From JAPUDQ01 sp049291395 (lineage in GTDB: Bacteria > Patescibacteriota > Saccharimonadia > Saccharimonadales > Saccharimonadaceae): a stretch of DNA of 44,832 nucleotides. Of this stretch, positions 25,304-32,743 are shown piece after piece. The translations under genes were made by a program, and so were the position numbers. The stretch covers positions 1-44,832 of the forward strand of contig JBATPJ010000008.1 in assembly GCA_049291395.1 (NCBI GenBank), in the 5' to 3' direction. The notes under the pieces are model-generated. The model did no database searches. It had not been told where the DNA came from and saw nothing but the letters and a program-made list of their open reading frames with translations. Position 1 is the stretch's first letter, and every line of letters begins with the position of its first letter.

Positions 25304-28300
25304 GTGCAGGGAGAATTTCTAAAACGCTACAAAGCGCTCAACGCCGCGCAACGTGAGGCAGTCGATGCTATCGACGGGCCAGTGATGGTCGTGGCTGGGC
25401 CGGGGACAGGCAAGACTGAGCTACTCAGCGTCCGAGTGGCCAACATCCTTACGAAGACCGACGCCTTGCCGCAAAACATCCTCTGCCTGACATTTACCGA
25501 CAGTGCCGCGACCAATATGCGTGAGCGCCTAGCGGGACTAATCGGCTCAGAAGCCTACAAAGTCGCTATCCATACCTTCCATAGTTTTGGTACCGAGATT
25601 ATCAATTCTCAAGCTGATTATTTTTATCACGGCGCGCATTTTCGTCCGGCCGACGAACTCAGTAGCTACGAGATCATGAGCGACTTACTCGAAAAGTTGC
25701 CCCACGGCAATCCGCTGGCCAGCACCATGAACGGGGAATTCACCCATCTGCGCGATATCCAGTCGACGATATCTGATCTCAAAAAAAGCGGCCTCACGCC
25801 CGACGAACTCGGCAAAATCCTCGACCACAACGACGAGTTTTGCCAGTGGGTTACACCGCGTCTCGCGGCGGCATTTGCCGACCGTCTCAGCAAGAAATCA
25901 TTTCCGAAGTTGCAGCAGCTCGTCAGCGATATCAGCGGCTGCCAGGCGGAGGCGCTTGACCTCATCGGCTACAAACCTCTCTGGCGACTCATCCTCGACA
26001 GCCTCAGTGACGCCCTCGAGACGGCTGAAGCCGAGTCATCAACCAAGCCGCTCAGCGCCTGGAAAAAACTCTACCTCACCAAAGACGCCCACGACCAGCC
26101 CATCCTCCGTGACCAGACCGTCAGCACCAAACTACGCGCCGTCATGCAAGTCTACTATGACTATCTCGTCGCCATGCAAGCAGCCGAGCTCTACGACTAC
26201 GACGACATGATCCTCCGCGTCGTGCACGCCATGGAAGTCTTTGCCGAGCTCCGCTATGACCTGCAGGAAACCTACCAGTACATCCTCGTCGATGAGTTTC
26301 AGGATACCAACGATGCTCAGATGCGCCTCATCTGGAACCTGACGAACAACGAGACGTCCGAAGGCCGACCAAACCTCATGGTCGTCGGCGATGACGACCA
26401 AGCGATCTATCGTTTCCAGGGTGCGACGATGAGCAATATTATCGATTTCACCAGCCGCTACCGCGACGTCCAGGTCGTGGCGCTGCGCGACAATTACCGC
26501 TCGGCTGCCGATATTTTGACGCTGGCGCGATCAGTCATCGTCCAAGGCGAGGAGCGGCTCGAGACACGACTGGGGATTGATAAGTCACTTATACCACATC
26601 ACACCACACAGCTAAGCGGGGTGATGTCACCCGAAGGGCAATTGGCCTTCCCGGCCAAGCCCGAGCAAGAGCCAAGTGCATCCACTAGCGCTCGGGCGGT
26701 TGCCCTGAGCGGTGATGTCTCCCCGCTTAGCTTCACTACCTACGCCTCCGAGCACGAAGCTCGTCATCGGCTCGCCGCTCGTATCGCCGATGATTATCGG
26801 GCTGATTCATCGCGCTCTCGTGCTATCATCGCTCGCAATCATCGCCAGCTCGTCATGCTACTGCCGCATCTGCAAGCAACTGGCGTACCGCTTCGCTATG
26901 AACGCCAGCAAGACGTTCTCGAGTCCGAACCAGTTGTGCAGCTTGAGCTGGTCAGCCGCATCGTTCACGCCATCGCCTCGCAGCAGTTCGACATCGCAAA
27001 TGAGCTAACGCCTGAGCTCCTCGCTCATCCCGCCTGGCAGATCTCAGCCCGCGATATCTGGGATCTGAGTCTGACAGCTCATCACAAGAAGCAGTTTTGG
27101 CTTGAGATCATGCTCGATCGCCCGGGACGACTCCAGCAAATCGCCGAATGGCTGATCGTAGCGTCGCATTACTCACTGGTCGAACCGCTCGAATTTATGT
27201 GTGATCATCTGTTCGGCATCAACGATGCTCAGCGCGCCGACACACCGCACGACGAGTCGACGACAGAAGACACCGCACCACCACAGGAAGATTTCGTCTC
27301 GCCGTATCGAGCGTACTTTTTCGCCGCCGGCAGTCTCGACACGCAGCCCGGGGCATATCTCGCATACCTCGCCGCGCTACAAACTATCCGCAGTCGCCTG
27401 CGCGAATTTCGCTCCGACCGTGTCATCACACTGCAGGATTTCGTCGAATTTCTCGACCTCCATCATGACATGGGACTCAGTATCCAGGGCAGGGGCGATG
27501 TCGAGCAAGATACCTCGGCGATCGTACTCCTCAGCGCGCACAAGGCTAAAGGCCTCGAGTTTGACGACGTCTACGTGACGGATGCTACCGAATCGATCTG
27601 GGGCGCGAGTGCTCGCAGTCGTTCGCGCTTGATCAGATTTCCGACCAATCTACCGCTTGCTCCCGTCGGCGATAGTGACGACGAAAGACTCCGCCTCCTC
27701 TATGTCGCGCTCACGCGGGCACGCGATACGCTGACGCTGATCGCCGCTCGCACCAGTGACAATGGCAAGACCATCATGCCGGTTGGCTCGATCCCAGGTG
27801 AAATCCTCACCCCGACCGAGCACGAAGAGCTGCCGACAGCCAGTCTCATCACAGCCGTTGAGCATGACTGGCGCGCACCGCTCCTCGATATCCCGACCGC
27901 GACCAAAGATCAGCTGCTCCGTCCGCTCCTCGAACGCTACAAACTCAGTGCCACCCATCTCAATAATTTCCTCGACGTCTCTCACGGCGGGCCACAGCTC
28001 TTCCTGCTGCACAACCTTCTGCGTTTTCCGCAGGCCATGAGCCCTAGCGCCGCCTACGGGTCGGCGATTCACACCGTCTTGCAGCGTGCACACGCGCATC
28101 TATCATCGACTGGTTCGAGACGACCGATCGAAGATATCCTGCATGATTTTGACAAGACGTTACGACAATTTCAGCTGTCCGATCTCGAGTACGGCAAGCA
28201 ACTGCAGCGCGGCTCGGACGTACTGAGTGCATTTCTCACCCAGCGCTACGATAGTTTTACGCCCACGCAGCTTGTCGAGCGCAGCTTCGCGACCGAATCA

Positions 28301-28732
28301 GTCCTGGTCGGCGATGCCCTCATCACCGGCGCGATCGACCTGATCGATATCGACACCGACGAGAAGACGATCTACATCACCGACTACAAGACGGGCAAAG
28401 CCGTGCGCTCATGGCAGGGCAAGACTGAGTACGAAAAGATCAAACTCCACCACTACGAGCAGCAGCTCATGATGTACAAACTCCTCATCGAAAACTCCCG
28501 CCAGTTCGCTGGCTATACCGTCACCGGTGGACGCATCGAGTTCGTCGAACCCGATGGACGGGGCGACATCGTCCTCCTGGACTACACCTATGACGAGGCC
28601 GCACTTGCCGAATTCCGCCAGCTAGTCGTCGCCGTCTGGCGGCGTATCATGGCGCTTGACTTCGACATCTCCGCTGATTATCCACTCGACTACCACGGCA
28701 TACTCGCTTTCGAGCGCGATCTGCTCACATAA
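25304..28732 (+). CDS. UvrD/PcrA-type helicase fused to PD-(D/E)XK nuclease
   Basis: A 1142-aa protein from GTG 25304. The SF1 helicase has a Q-motif (LNAAQREAV), Walker A AGPGTGKT (residues 31-38), motif Ia TFTDSAA, Walker B VDEFQDTNDAQ, motif III DDDQAIYRFQGA, motif IV LRDNYRS, motif V LLSAHKAKGLEFDDVYV and motif VI YVALTRARDTL. The C-terminus has a Cas4/RecB-like nuclease (ITGAIDLIDID and ITDYKTGK give the catalytic Asp-Asp-Tyr-Lys). This AddA/AdnB-like architecture suits processing of double-strand breaks. Residues about 436-476 are encoded by a palindromic insertion between motif IV and the accessory domain. Confidence 0.9.
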   Translation: MQGEFLKRYKALNAAQREAVDAIDGPVMVVAGPGTGKTELLSVRVANILTKTDALPQNILCLTFTDSAATNMRERLAGLIGSEAYKVAIHTFHSFGTEIINSQADYFYHGAHFRPADELSSYEIMSDLLEKLPHGNPLASTMNGEFTHLRDIQSTISDLKKSGLTPDELGKILDHNDEFCQWVTPRLAAAFADRLSKKSFPKLQQLVSDISGCQAEALDLIGYKPLWRLILDSLSDALETAEAESSTKPLSAWKKLYLTKDAHDQPILRDQTVSTKLRAVMQVYYDYLVAMQAAELYDYDDMILRVVHAMEVFAELRYDLQETYQYILVDEFQDTNDAQMRLIWNLTNNETSEGRPNLMVVGDDDQAIYRFQGATMSNIIDFTSRYRDVQVVALRDNYRSAADILTLARSVIVQGEERLETRLGIDKSLIPHHTTQLSGVMSPEGQLAFPAKPEQEPSASTSARAVALSGDVSPLSFTTYASEHEARHRLAARIADDYRADSSRSRAIIARNHRQLVMLLPHLQATGVPLRYERQQDVLESEPVVQLELVSRIVHAIASQQFDIANELTPELLAHPAWQISARDIWDLSLTAHHKKQFWLEIMLDRPGRLQQIAEWLIVASHYSLVEPLEFMCDHLFGINDAQRADTPHDESTTEDTAPPQEDFVSPYRAYFFAAGSLDTQPGAYLAYLAALQTIRSRLREFRSDRVITLQDFVEFLDLHHDMGLSIQGRGDVEQDTSAIVLLSAHKAKGLEFDDVYVTDATESIWGASARSRSRLIRFPTNLPLAPVGDSDDERLRLLYVALTRARDTLTLIAARTSDNGKTIMPVGSIPGEILTPTEHEELPTASLITAVEHDWRAPLLDIPTATKDQLLRPLLERYKLSATHLNNFLDVSHGGPQLFLLHNLLRFPQAMSPSAAYGSAIHTVLQRAHAHLSSTGSRRPIEDILHDFDKTLRQFQLSDLEYGKQLQRGSDVLSAFLTQRYDSFTPTQLVERSFATESVLVGDALITGAIDLIDIDTDEKTIYITDYKTGKAVRSWQGKTEYEKIKLHHYEQQLMMYKLLIENSRQFAGYTVTGGRIEFVEPDGRGDIVLLDYTYDEAALAEFRQLVVAVWRRIMALDFDISADYPLDYHGILAFERDLLT
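26611..26731 (+). repeat. Branched palindromic element inserted in frame in uvrD-like gene
   Basis: Outer arms GCTAAGCGGGG (26611-26621) and CCCCGCTTAGC (26721-26731) pair perfectly, then TCACC/GGTGA and GGGCAA/TTGCCC (26636-26641 with 26700-26705). Two hairpins lie inside: TTGGCC/GGCCAA (26642-26658) and GCCCGAGC/GCTCGGGC (26659-26666 with 26690-26697). It encodes about 40 residues low in hydrophobic content and rich in Ser, Pro and Ala that interrupt the helicase without a frameshift. It is related to 20182-20284. Confidence 0.8.
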
Positions 28733-28760
28733 TTATTCGATACACTTCACAGTAAAATTA

Positions 28761-28789
28761 TTGACCTAAGCACCACTATGTGGTACTAT
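28761..28789 (+). promoter_or_regulatory. Promoter of small gene plus ncRNA 2
   Basis: -35 TTGACC (28761-28766), 17 nt, -10 TACTAT (28784-28789). The -35 and spacer length match the ncRNA 1 promoter. It gives a leader of about 75 nt with hairpin potential. Confidence 0.6.
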
Positions 28790-28871
28790 AAATTCCTACT
28801 GTAAAGAAGTTGATGGATGCCCACCGGGTGTCACGCTTCTCAAGATACAGATCGCACTCTAGGAAGTGTCC

Positions 28872-29060
28872 GTGTCTAACACCGATCCGACAACGTGGGC
28901 AGCCACACTTGCAAGTTGTCAGGCTTGTCTCAATCAAAAGAGTCATCCGCCTAACAACCTCAAGTACGAGCTGGATCGAATGATCCAAGTGGCCGGCGGG
29001 ACCGATGGCCGCAAAGCCAGCAAGATGAAGAGTGACCTGGAAAAGGCAGGACTCTGGTAG
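28872..29060 (+). CDS. Unknown 62-aa protein upstream of ncRNA 2
   Basis: An unrecognised soluble protein starting at GTG 28872 (MSNTDPTTWAATLASCQACL); AGGAAG at 28861-28866 is spaced 5 nt from it, which favours it over GTG 28866. It has two Cys three residues apart (CQAC) and a basic, amphipathic C-terminal half (RKASKMKSDLEKAGLW). Unlike most first genes here it has a leader and ribosome binding site. The structured region that follows is probably on the same transcript. Confidence 0.6.
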   Translation: MSNTDPTTWAATLASCQACLNQKSHPPNNLKYELDRMIQVAGGTDGRKASKMKSDLEKAGLW

Positions 29061-29096
29061 TCGTCTCGCTCAACCGAAAAGCCTCGAAAGAGAAAA

Positions 29097-29669
29097 GTGT
29101 CGTGGCGTCACCTGAGAGGGGAAAGCTGGGAACGGGAGAGCCCGGCTAGCGCCACGACACGGCGGCGGCGGAGAATGGAGCTCTGCCGCCGCCGGCCACA
29201 CTTCCTTCATCAACCCAAAGACCGGATGGTCGAACGTATGGGTATTCCTGATTTCTCTTCGGAGATCTCAAGGGTAATCCAGGATTTGCGTTCGACCATC
29301 CACTAGACGACCCGGGCAGGGCGTTCCCCTTCGCCTTGTCCGGGTCACACCCTGTAATGATACCCATGGCACTGATACTGCGCGTGGGACGTGGTTATCA
29401 TCACTACCAGCCGTATTCGTACGCCGGACGGCGCGCGCCAGTCTTATCCGTGGATATCTATCCTTGATATAGCTGGAGTGTGCGGCCGGAGGCGTACGAA
29501 TACGGTTCGGCATAAAGACCGGGGATTGCATCGCGCGCAAGGGACGGGAACGCGTGATGCGAACGGGAGGGGCGGCTGGCAGCAATGCTAGCTCGCCCCT
29601 CCCGGGGACTACCGTTGAGCATTGTGCTCCGAATCCCGACCGAGCCTGCACATCACGTGTAGGCTCTTT
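29097..29669 (+). ncRNA. Candidate large structured RNA 2 (about 570 nt)
   Basis: A chain of long stems: 29097-29107 with 29150-29160 (11 bp perfect), 29161-29173 with 29181-29193 (13 bp, one G-U), 29224-29236 with 29289-29301 (13 bp perfect, enclosing TCTC-TTCG-GAGA), 29309-29323 with 29332-29346 (15 bp, two G-U), 29354-29366 with 29392-29404 (imperfect), 29411-29425 with 29491-29505 (15 bp perfect, enclosing a multi-branch), 29528-29537 with 29551-29560 (one G-U), 29564-29574 with 29594-29604 (11 bp perfect), and a terminator. Non-Watson-Crick pairs in the long stems are nearly all G-U on the plus strand, as expected for RNA read in that direction. No known class is recognised. Confidence 0.7.
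29642..29669 (+). terminator. Terminator of ncRNA 2
   Basis: GAGCCTGCAC (29642-29651) pairs with GTGTAGGCTC (29656-29665) with one G-U pair, followed by TTTT. Confidence 0.8.
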
Positions 29670-29681
29670 TCAATTGTATGA

Positions 29682-29687
29682 GATAAT
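29682..29687 (+). promoter_or_regulatory. Possible -10 box of dus
   Basis: GATAAT ends 6 nt before ATG 29694, with TG-like context upstream; leaderless geometry as in other genes here. Confidence 0.45.
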
Positions 29688-29693
29688 ATACTG

Positions 29694-30446
29694 ATGACAT
29701 TTTGGGACAAATTACCCCGACCGTTTTTCGTACTGGCTCCGATGGAGGCAGTAACCGACGTGGTGTTTCGTCACGTCGTGGCAAAGGCAGCCGCGCCCGA
29801 TCTGTATTTCACCGAGTTTACCAATGCTACTGGCTGGGTACATGCCGGTGAGAAAGCGATCCGCGGGCGATTGCTAAAGACTGACGACGAACACCCCATC
29901 ATCGCCCAAATATGGGGCGGAGAAGCGGGCGACATGGAGCAGATCGCGCATCATTGCCGCGAGCTCGGCTACGACGGCATCGATATCAACATGGGCTGTC
30001 CAGCCAAAAGCGCCATCAAGAGCGGTGGTGCCGCACTCATCCGCCAGCCCGATCTCGCCGTCGCTGCTATCCGAGCCGCTCGGTCTGCCGGGCTGCCCGT
30101 CAGCGTCAAGACCAGACTCGGCTATACGTATACTGATGAATGGCGCGACTGGCTGACGGCGCTGCTTCGTGAAGACATCGCCGCACTGACGATCCACTTG
30201 CGTACCAAACGCGAGATGAGCAAAGTCCCGGCTCACTGGGATATCATGCCGGACATCGTGGCACTACGCGATGAGATAGCGCCGCAGACACTCATCATCG
30301 GCAATGGCGACGTCCGCGACCGCGAGCACGGCCTGGAGCTCATCAGCACGACTGGCTGCGACGGTGTGATGATCGGGCGGGGAGTATTTGCGAATCCGTT
30401 TTGCTTCGCCGCGGAGCAAGAATATAGAATGTCGAATATAGAATAG
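29694..30446 (+). CDS. dus: tRNA-dihydrouridine synthase, C-terminally truncated
   Basis: FMN enzyme reducing uridine to dihydrouridine in tRNA D-loops. The TIM-barrel part is complete: LAPMEAVTDVVFRHVV, the catalytic Cys in INMGCPAKS, SVKTRLGY, ALTIHLRTKR and GCDGVMIGRGVFANPFCFA. The frame then runs into a heptad repeat array and stops at 30444-30446 (250 aa; relatives are about 310-330 aa). The missing helical C-terminal domain, which binds tRNA, is encoded in another frame downstream (to 30684). The product may be inactive or need frame restoration. Confidence 0.88.
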   Translation: MTFWDKLPRPFFVLAPMEAVTDVVFRHVVAKAAAPDLYFTEFTNATGWVHAGEKAIRGRLLKTDDEHPIIAQIWGGEAGDMEQIAHHCRELGYDGIDINMGCPAKSAIKSGGAALIRQPDLAVAAIRAARSAGLPVSVKTRLGYTYTDEWRDWLTALLREDIAALTIHLRTKREMSKVPAHWDIMPDIVALRDEIAPQTLIIGNGDVRDREHGLELISTTGCDGVMIGRGVFANPFCFAAEQEYRMSNIE

Positions 30447-30495
30447 CGATTCGTCACAGCCATATTCTACATACCATATTCCATATTCTCGTTCT
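30422..30495 (+). repeat. Inverted heptad arrays inside dus
   Basis: Left arm ATATAGA, ATGTCGA, ATATAGA, ATAGCGA (30422-30449). Right arm CATATTC, TACATAC, CATATTC, CATATTC (30461-30488), with TCGTTCT after it. The arms are imperfect inverted repeats around a 12-nt spacer and could form a hairpin. The dus stop codon lies in the left arm. Confidence 0.85.
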
Positions 30496-30684
30496 CTCGA
30501 TCTACTGCATTATCATCTCGACCTCTACGACCAGTACGCTCCGCAAACCGTCCGACCGTTTGACACGCTCAAACGATTTTTCAAGATCTACATCCGCGAC
30601 TTCGACGGCGCAAGCGACCTGCGCGAACAGCTGATGCATACCTCATCTACTGACGAAGTCCGCGCTATCATCGACACCCTCTAG
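30442..30684 (+). pseudogene. Detached C-terminal part of dus
   Basis: A different frame from the upstream dus part is open from 30442 to TAG 30682-30684. From about 30496 it reads LDLLHYHLDLYDQY, then RPFDTLKRFFKIYIRDFDGA and DEVRAIIDTL, which is the standard Dus C-terminal helical domain. No start codon suitable for separate translation precedes it. Together with 29694-30446 it reconstitutes a full Dus, so the repeat array is an insertion that broke or extended the gene. Confidence 0.85.
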
Positions 30685-31562
30685 TCTGGAAGTCTGATCA
30701 GCAGTCGCTGCGAGCCGTCCGTCAGTGCCATCAGTGTTGCGATGGTGATCATGACTCTCGCCATCACGAAGCGATCGCGGTCAACGATCTGTGAAGGTAG
30801 CGGAAAGAGTGTCGCGGCGAGCTGCTTGGAGCGCCAGATATCATAGCCGAAGGCTTGCATGTCGGTATGATCACTCGAAAAACGATTGGATGCGAGCGTC
30901 GACTGCGGCACAAAGTTAACAATACATAGCGTCTCTTGATGCGTGCCTTCAAGCACCGATACACTACCTGGTGCTTTGTGCTCCAGCTCATCGAGGATGT
31001 CTTCACGGCGAGCAAAATAGTCCGTCGAGCGGCTCCGAAGTACCAAGCCTGCGCCCATAACGCGGAGGTAGTTGTCTCTGTTAAAATCACCATCCAAGAT
31101 GGTTTTGACCAGTCGTTTGTGGTCTTCGACGAGAGCAGGATCGGTCATACGCTCCAGCACTGTATCGATGCCATCGATCGCGCCGCAACCGACGCCAGCT
31201 TCGTGCTCGGCATTGTCACGGTGCCCGCCCGGCGAGAGGCCAAGTCGCAGATATGCATCGATCATCGTCTCCGCATCGTTATAAAACGTCCCGCGTGTCA
31301 GGTCATCTTTGTCGACGCCGAGGCGATAGGCCAGTGCTGCACCGGGTGCACCACCGGGAACTTGCGGGCCAAGATTGGCCTCGTTGAGTGCAGGATCATG
31401 CCGACCATCGATACAGCGCGTCCTGGCATCGGGACCAGTCGCGACGTAATAATTGTCCAGCTCTGATGATATGACGAGGGTATCGACAAAGACATGCTCG
31501 GCGCTAACTTTGCCGGGCCACAATTTGTCACTCAGTCGACCAAGATTTATGATCTTACTCAT
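30681..31562 (-). CDS. Unknown protein with carbonic-anhydrase-like C-x-D-x-R motif
   Basis: A 293-aa protein from ATG 31562. It has C50-I-D52-G-R54 followed by PGGAPG and GGHRDNAEHEAGVGCGAID (His114, His120, Cys126). C-x-D-x-R plus a distal His and Cys-Gly resembles the zinc site of beta carbonic anhydrases, and the wider His-to-Cys spacing recalls cadmium-type (zeta) enzymes; this is a motif-level inference only. The C-terminal half is helical. TATTAC (31571-31576, minus) ends 8 nt before the start, suggesting it is leaderless and separate from the atp operon. Its stop overlaps that of the dus remnant. Confidence 0.6.
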   Translation of the reverse strand: MSKIINLGRLSDKLWPGKVSAEHVFVDTLVISSELDNYYVATGPDARTRCIDGRHDPALNEANLGPQVPGGAPGAALAYRLGVDKDDLTRGTFYNDAETMIDAYLRLGLSPGGHRDNAEHEAGVGCGAIDGIDTVLERMTDPALVEDHKRLVKTILDGDFNRDNYLRVMGAGLVLRSRSTDYFARREDILDELEHKAPGSVSVLEGTHQETLCIVNFVPQSTLASNRFSSDHTDMQAFGYDIWRSKQLAATLFPLPSQIVDRDRFVMARVMITIATLMALTDGSQRLLIRLPD

Positions 31563-31570
31563 ACCCACCC

Positions 31571-31576
31571 GTAATA
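31571..31576 (-). promoter_or_regulatory. Possible -10 box of the C-x-D-x-R protein
   Basis: TATTAC on the minus strand, 8 nt before ATG 31562; an upstream in-frame GTG at 31568 is less well placed. Confidence 0.4.
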
Positions 31577-31577
31577 T

Positions 31578-31835
31578 TTACGCTGTTTTACGCTCCAATT
31601 TACGTAGCCGATCATCGTGATCGTTGAGCCTGACGTCTTGGTGATGCAGTGATTCACCGACGGCCGTTAGGATCTCATCAAGTTTTTCATCTTGCTCTTC
31701 AAAGCGTTTTTCAAAATTTTTTTCAAGGTCTGCAATATCATGTTTTGTCACAAGCTCTTCAGTTTGAAGCGTCAGCTGCTGACTGATCGTTGCTTCTATA
31801 AACTGCTTCAGGTCTTGTATATCATCATTTGTCAT
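31578..31835 (-). CDS. Small coiled-coil protein
   Basis: An 85-aa highly charged protein, rich in Glu, Asp, Lys and Gln, predicted to be one or two long helices (DIADLEKNFEKRFEEQDEKLDEIL, then LHHQDVRLNDHDDRLRKLE) with heptad hydrophobic spacing. Many CPR genomes carry similar short coiled coils of unknown role. TATACT at 31842-31847 (minus) ends 6 nt before the start, so it is transcribed independently of atpC. Confidence 0.75.
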   Translation of the reverse strand: MTNDDIQDLKQFIEATISQQLTLQTEELVTKHDIADLEKNFEKRFEEQDEKLDEILTAVGESLHHQDVRLNDHDDRLRKLERKTA

Positions 31836-31841
31836 ATACGT

Positions 31842-31847
31842 AGTATA
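31842..31847 (-). promoter_or_regulatory. -10 box of the coiled-coil gene
   Basis: TATACT on the minus strand, 6 nt before ATG 31835. Confidence 0.6.
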
Positions 31848-31850
31848 CGC

Positions 31851-32270
31851 CTAGCGTTTGCGGCGGCGCAAGCCAGCGACTTTGAGTCGTACGGCATGGC
31901 GATCGATCTCAGCCTTGGCCTTTTCGAGATCGGCTAGGTCTTTGACACTCTCGCGAAGTTTGGTCGCGCGGTCGAGCGCTGCGCGAGCTTCTTCCTCGAT
32001 AATGTCGTCGGCAGTATCAGCCTCATCGACCAGTATGCGGATACGAGTCGGACTAACCGCAACCATGCCGCCATAGGTCGCAAAGTGCTCCATCTGGTCA
32101 TCAGCATCGCCTTTTTTCTGACGAATCGAGATCACGCCGTTGACTGCCAGCGTCACGATACGCTCGTGACCAGGCATCACCGCAATCACGCCATCCGGTG
32201 TCGGGATGAGAACTTCGTAGACGTCGTTGTCTACTTTGATGCCGTCGAGAGTGATGAGTTCTAATTTCAT
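31851..32270 (-). CDS. atpC: ATP synthase epsilon subunit
   Basis: A 139-aa central-stalk subunit that couples rotation and inhibits ATPase activity. The N-terminal beta-sandwich is clear (MKLELITLDGIKVDNDVYEVLIPTPDGVIAVMPGHERIVT, then FATYGGMVAVSPTRIRILVDEAD), followed by the two-helix C-terminal domain (EEEARAALDRATKLRESV) and an Arg-rich end. GGAGA precedes the start. It is separated from atpD by 473 nt containing a repeat-flanked four-helix-bundle gene, an unusual break in the operon. Confidence 0.93.
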   Translation of the reverse strand: MKLELITLDGIKVDNDVYEVLIPTPDGVIAVMPGHERIVTLAVNGVISIRQKKGDADDQMEHFATYGGMVAVSPTRIRILVDEADTADDIIEEEARAALDRATKLRESVKDLADLEKAKAEIDRHAVRLKVAGLRRRKR

Positions 32271-32295
32271 CGGGTTTCTCCGATGAAATTAACAG

Positions 32296-32323
32296 TAGTA
32301 AGTAGTAAGTAGTAAGTAGTAAG
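32296..32323 (-). repeat. (TAGTAAG)4 array, one flank of the four-helix-bundle gene
   Basis: Four perfect TAGTAAG units on the plus strand. With flanks, 32292-32326 is nearly identical to the array at 35140-35174. The stop codon of the four-helix-bundle gene (32326-32328) directly adjoins it. Confidence 0.9.
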
Positions 32324-32325
32324 CA

Positions 32326-32694
32326 TTAGTTTTCCGTCCTTAGTGACTTTATAAGTGCATTTAACATTTTATGAACTTCAACAGATAGATCAAATATGCT
32401 CGCATAATGATCAGTGTCAAGGTACTCGAGGTCTCGTGCAATAATTATTTGGTTTTGCACCTCAGCGCATGAACCGAGCGAGATATGGTAGAAATTGATT
32501 TTATCGCGTTTTGTTTGACGACAAAACCCCTCTGCAATATTGGAAGTGATCGATACAACAGCCCTCCGAAGCTGTGAAGTAAGTGCAAATTGTTCCTCTG
32601 AAGGAAATTTTCTCGAGGCGCGATATACATCCAAAACTAACTGATGGCTCTTGCGCCACACCGTAAGGTCTTGAAATGTGCGTATGCGATCCAT
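32326..32694 (-). CDS. Four-helix bundle protein (23S rRNA-IVS/S23 family)
   Basis: A 122-aa member of the four-helix bundle family known from intervening sequences in 23S rRNA genes. Landmarks are FQDLTVWRKSHQLVLDVYRAS, LTSQLRRAVVSITSNIAEGF and SLGSCAEVQNQIIIARDL. Its biochemical role is not established; relatives include the Avd accessory protein of diversity-generating retroelements. Here it sits between atpD and atpC, flanked by inverted (TAGTAAG)/(CTTACTA) arrays, and is visibly more AT-rich than the atp genes, so it looks like an inserted cassette. GGAAGGGG serves as ribosome binding site. Confidence 0.9.
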   Translation of the reverse strand: MDRIRTFQDLTVWRKSHQLVLDVYRASRKFPSEEQFALTSQLRRAVVSITSNIAEGFCRQTKRDKINFYHISLGSCAEVQNQIIIARDLEYLDTDHYASIFDLSVEVHKMLNALIKSLRTEN

Positions 32695-32706
32695 CCTTGC
32701 CCCTTC

Positions 32707-32734
32707 CTTACTACTTACTACTTTCTACTTACTA
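32707..32734 (-). repeat. (CTTACTA)4 array, other flank of the four-helix-bundle gene
   Basis: CTTACTA, CTTACTA, CTTTCTA, CTTACTA on the plus strand, the reverse complement of the array at 32296-32323. The stop of atpD is 10 nt away. Confidence 0.9.
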
Positions 32735-32743
32735 CTCCCCGCG

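Noticed and set aside
24768..29669. The two folded regions considered as RNase P RNA, tmRNA or SRP RNA
   Set aside because: The universal RNase P core words, the tmRNA tRNA-like end with CCA and the SRP GGAAGGAAGC-type loop were not found by eye. A diverged form cannot be excluded without a covariance search.
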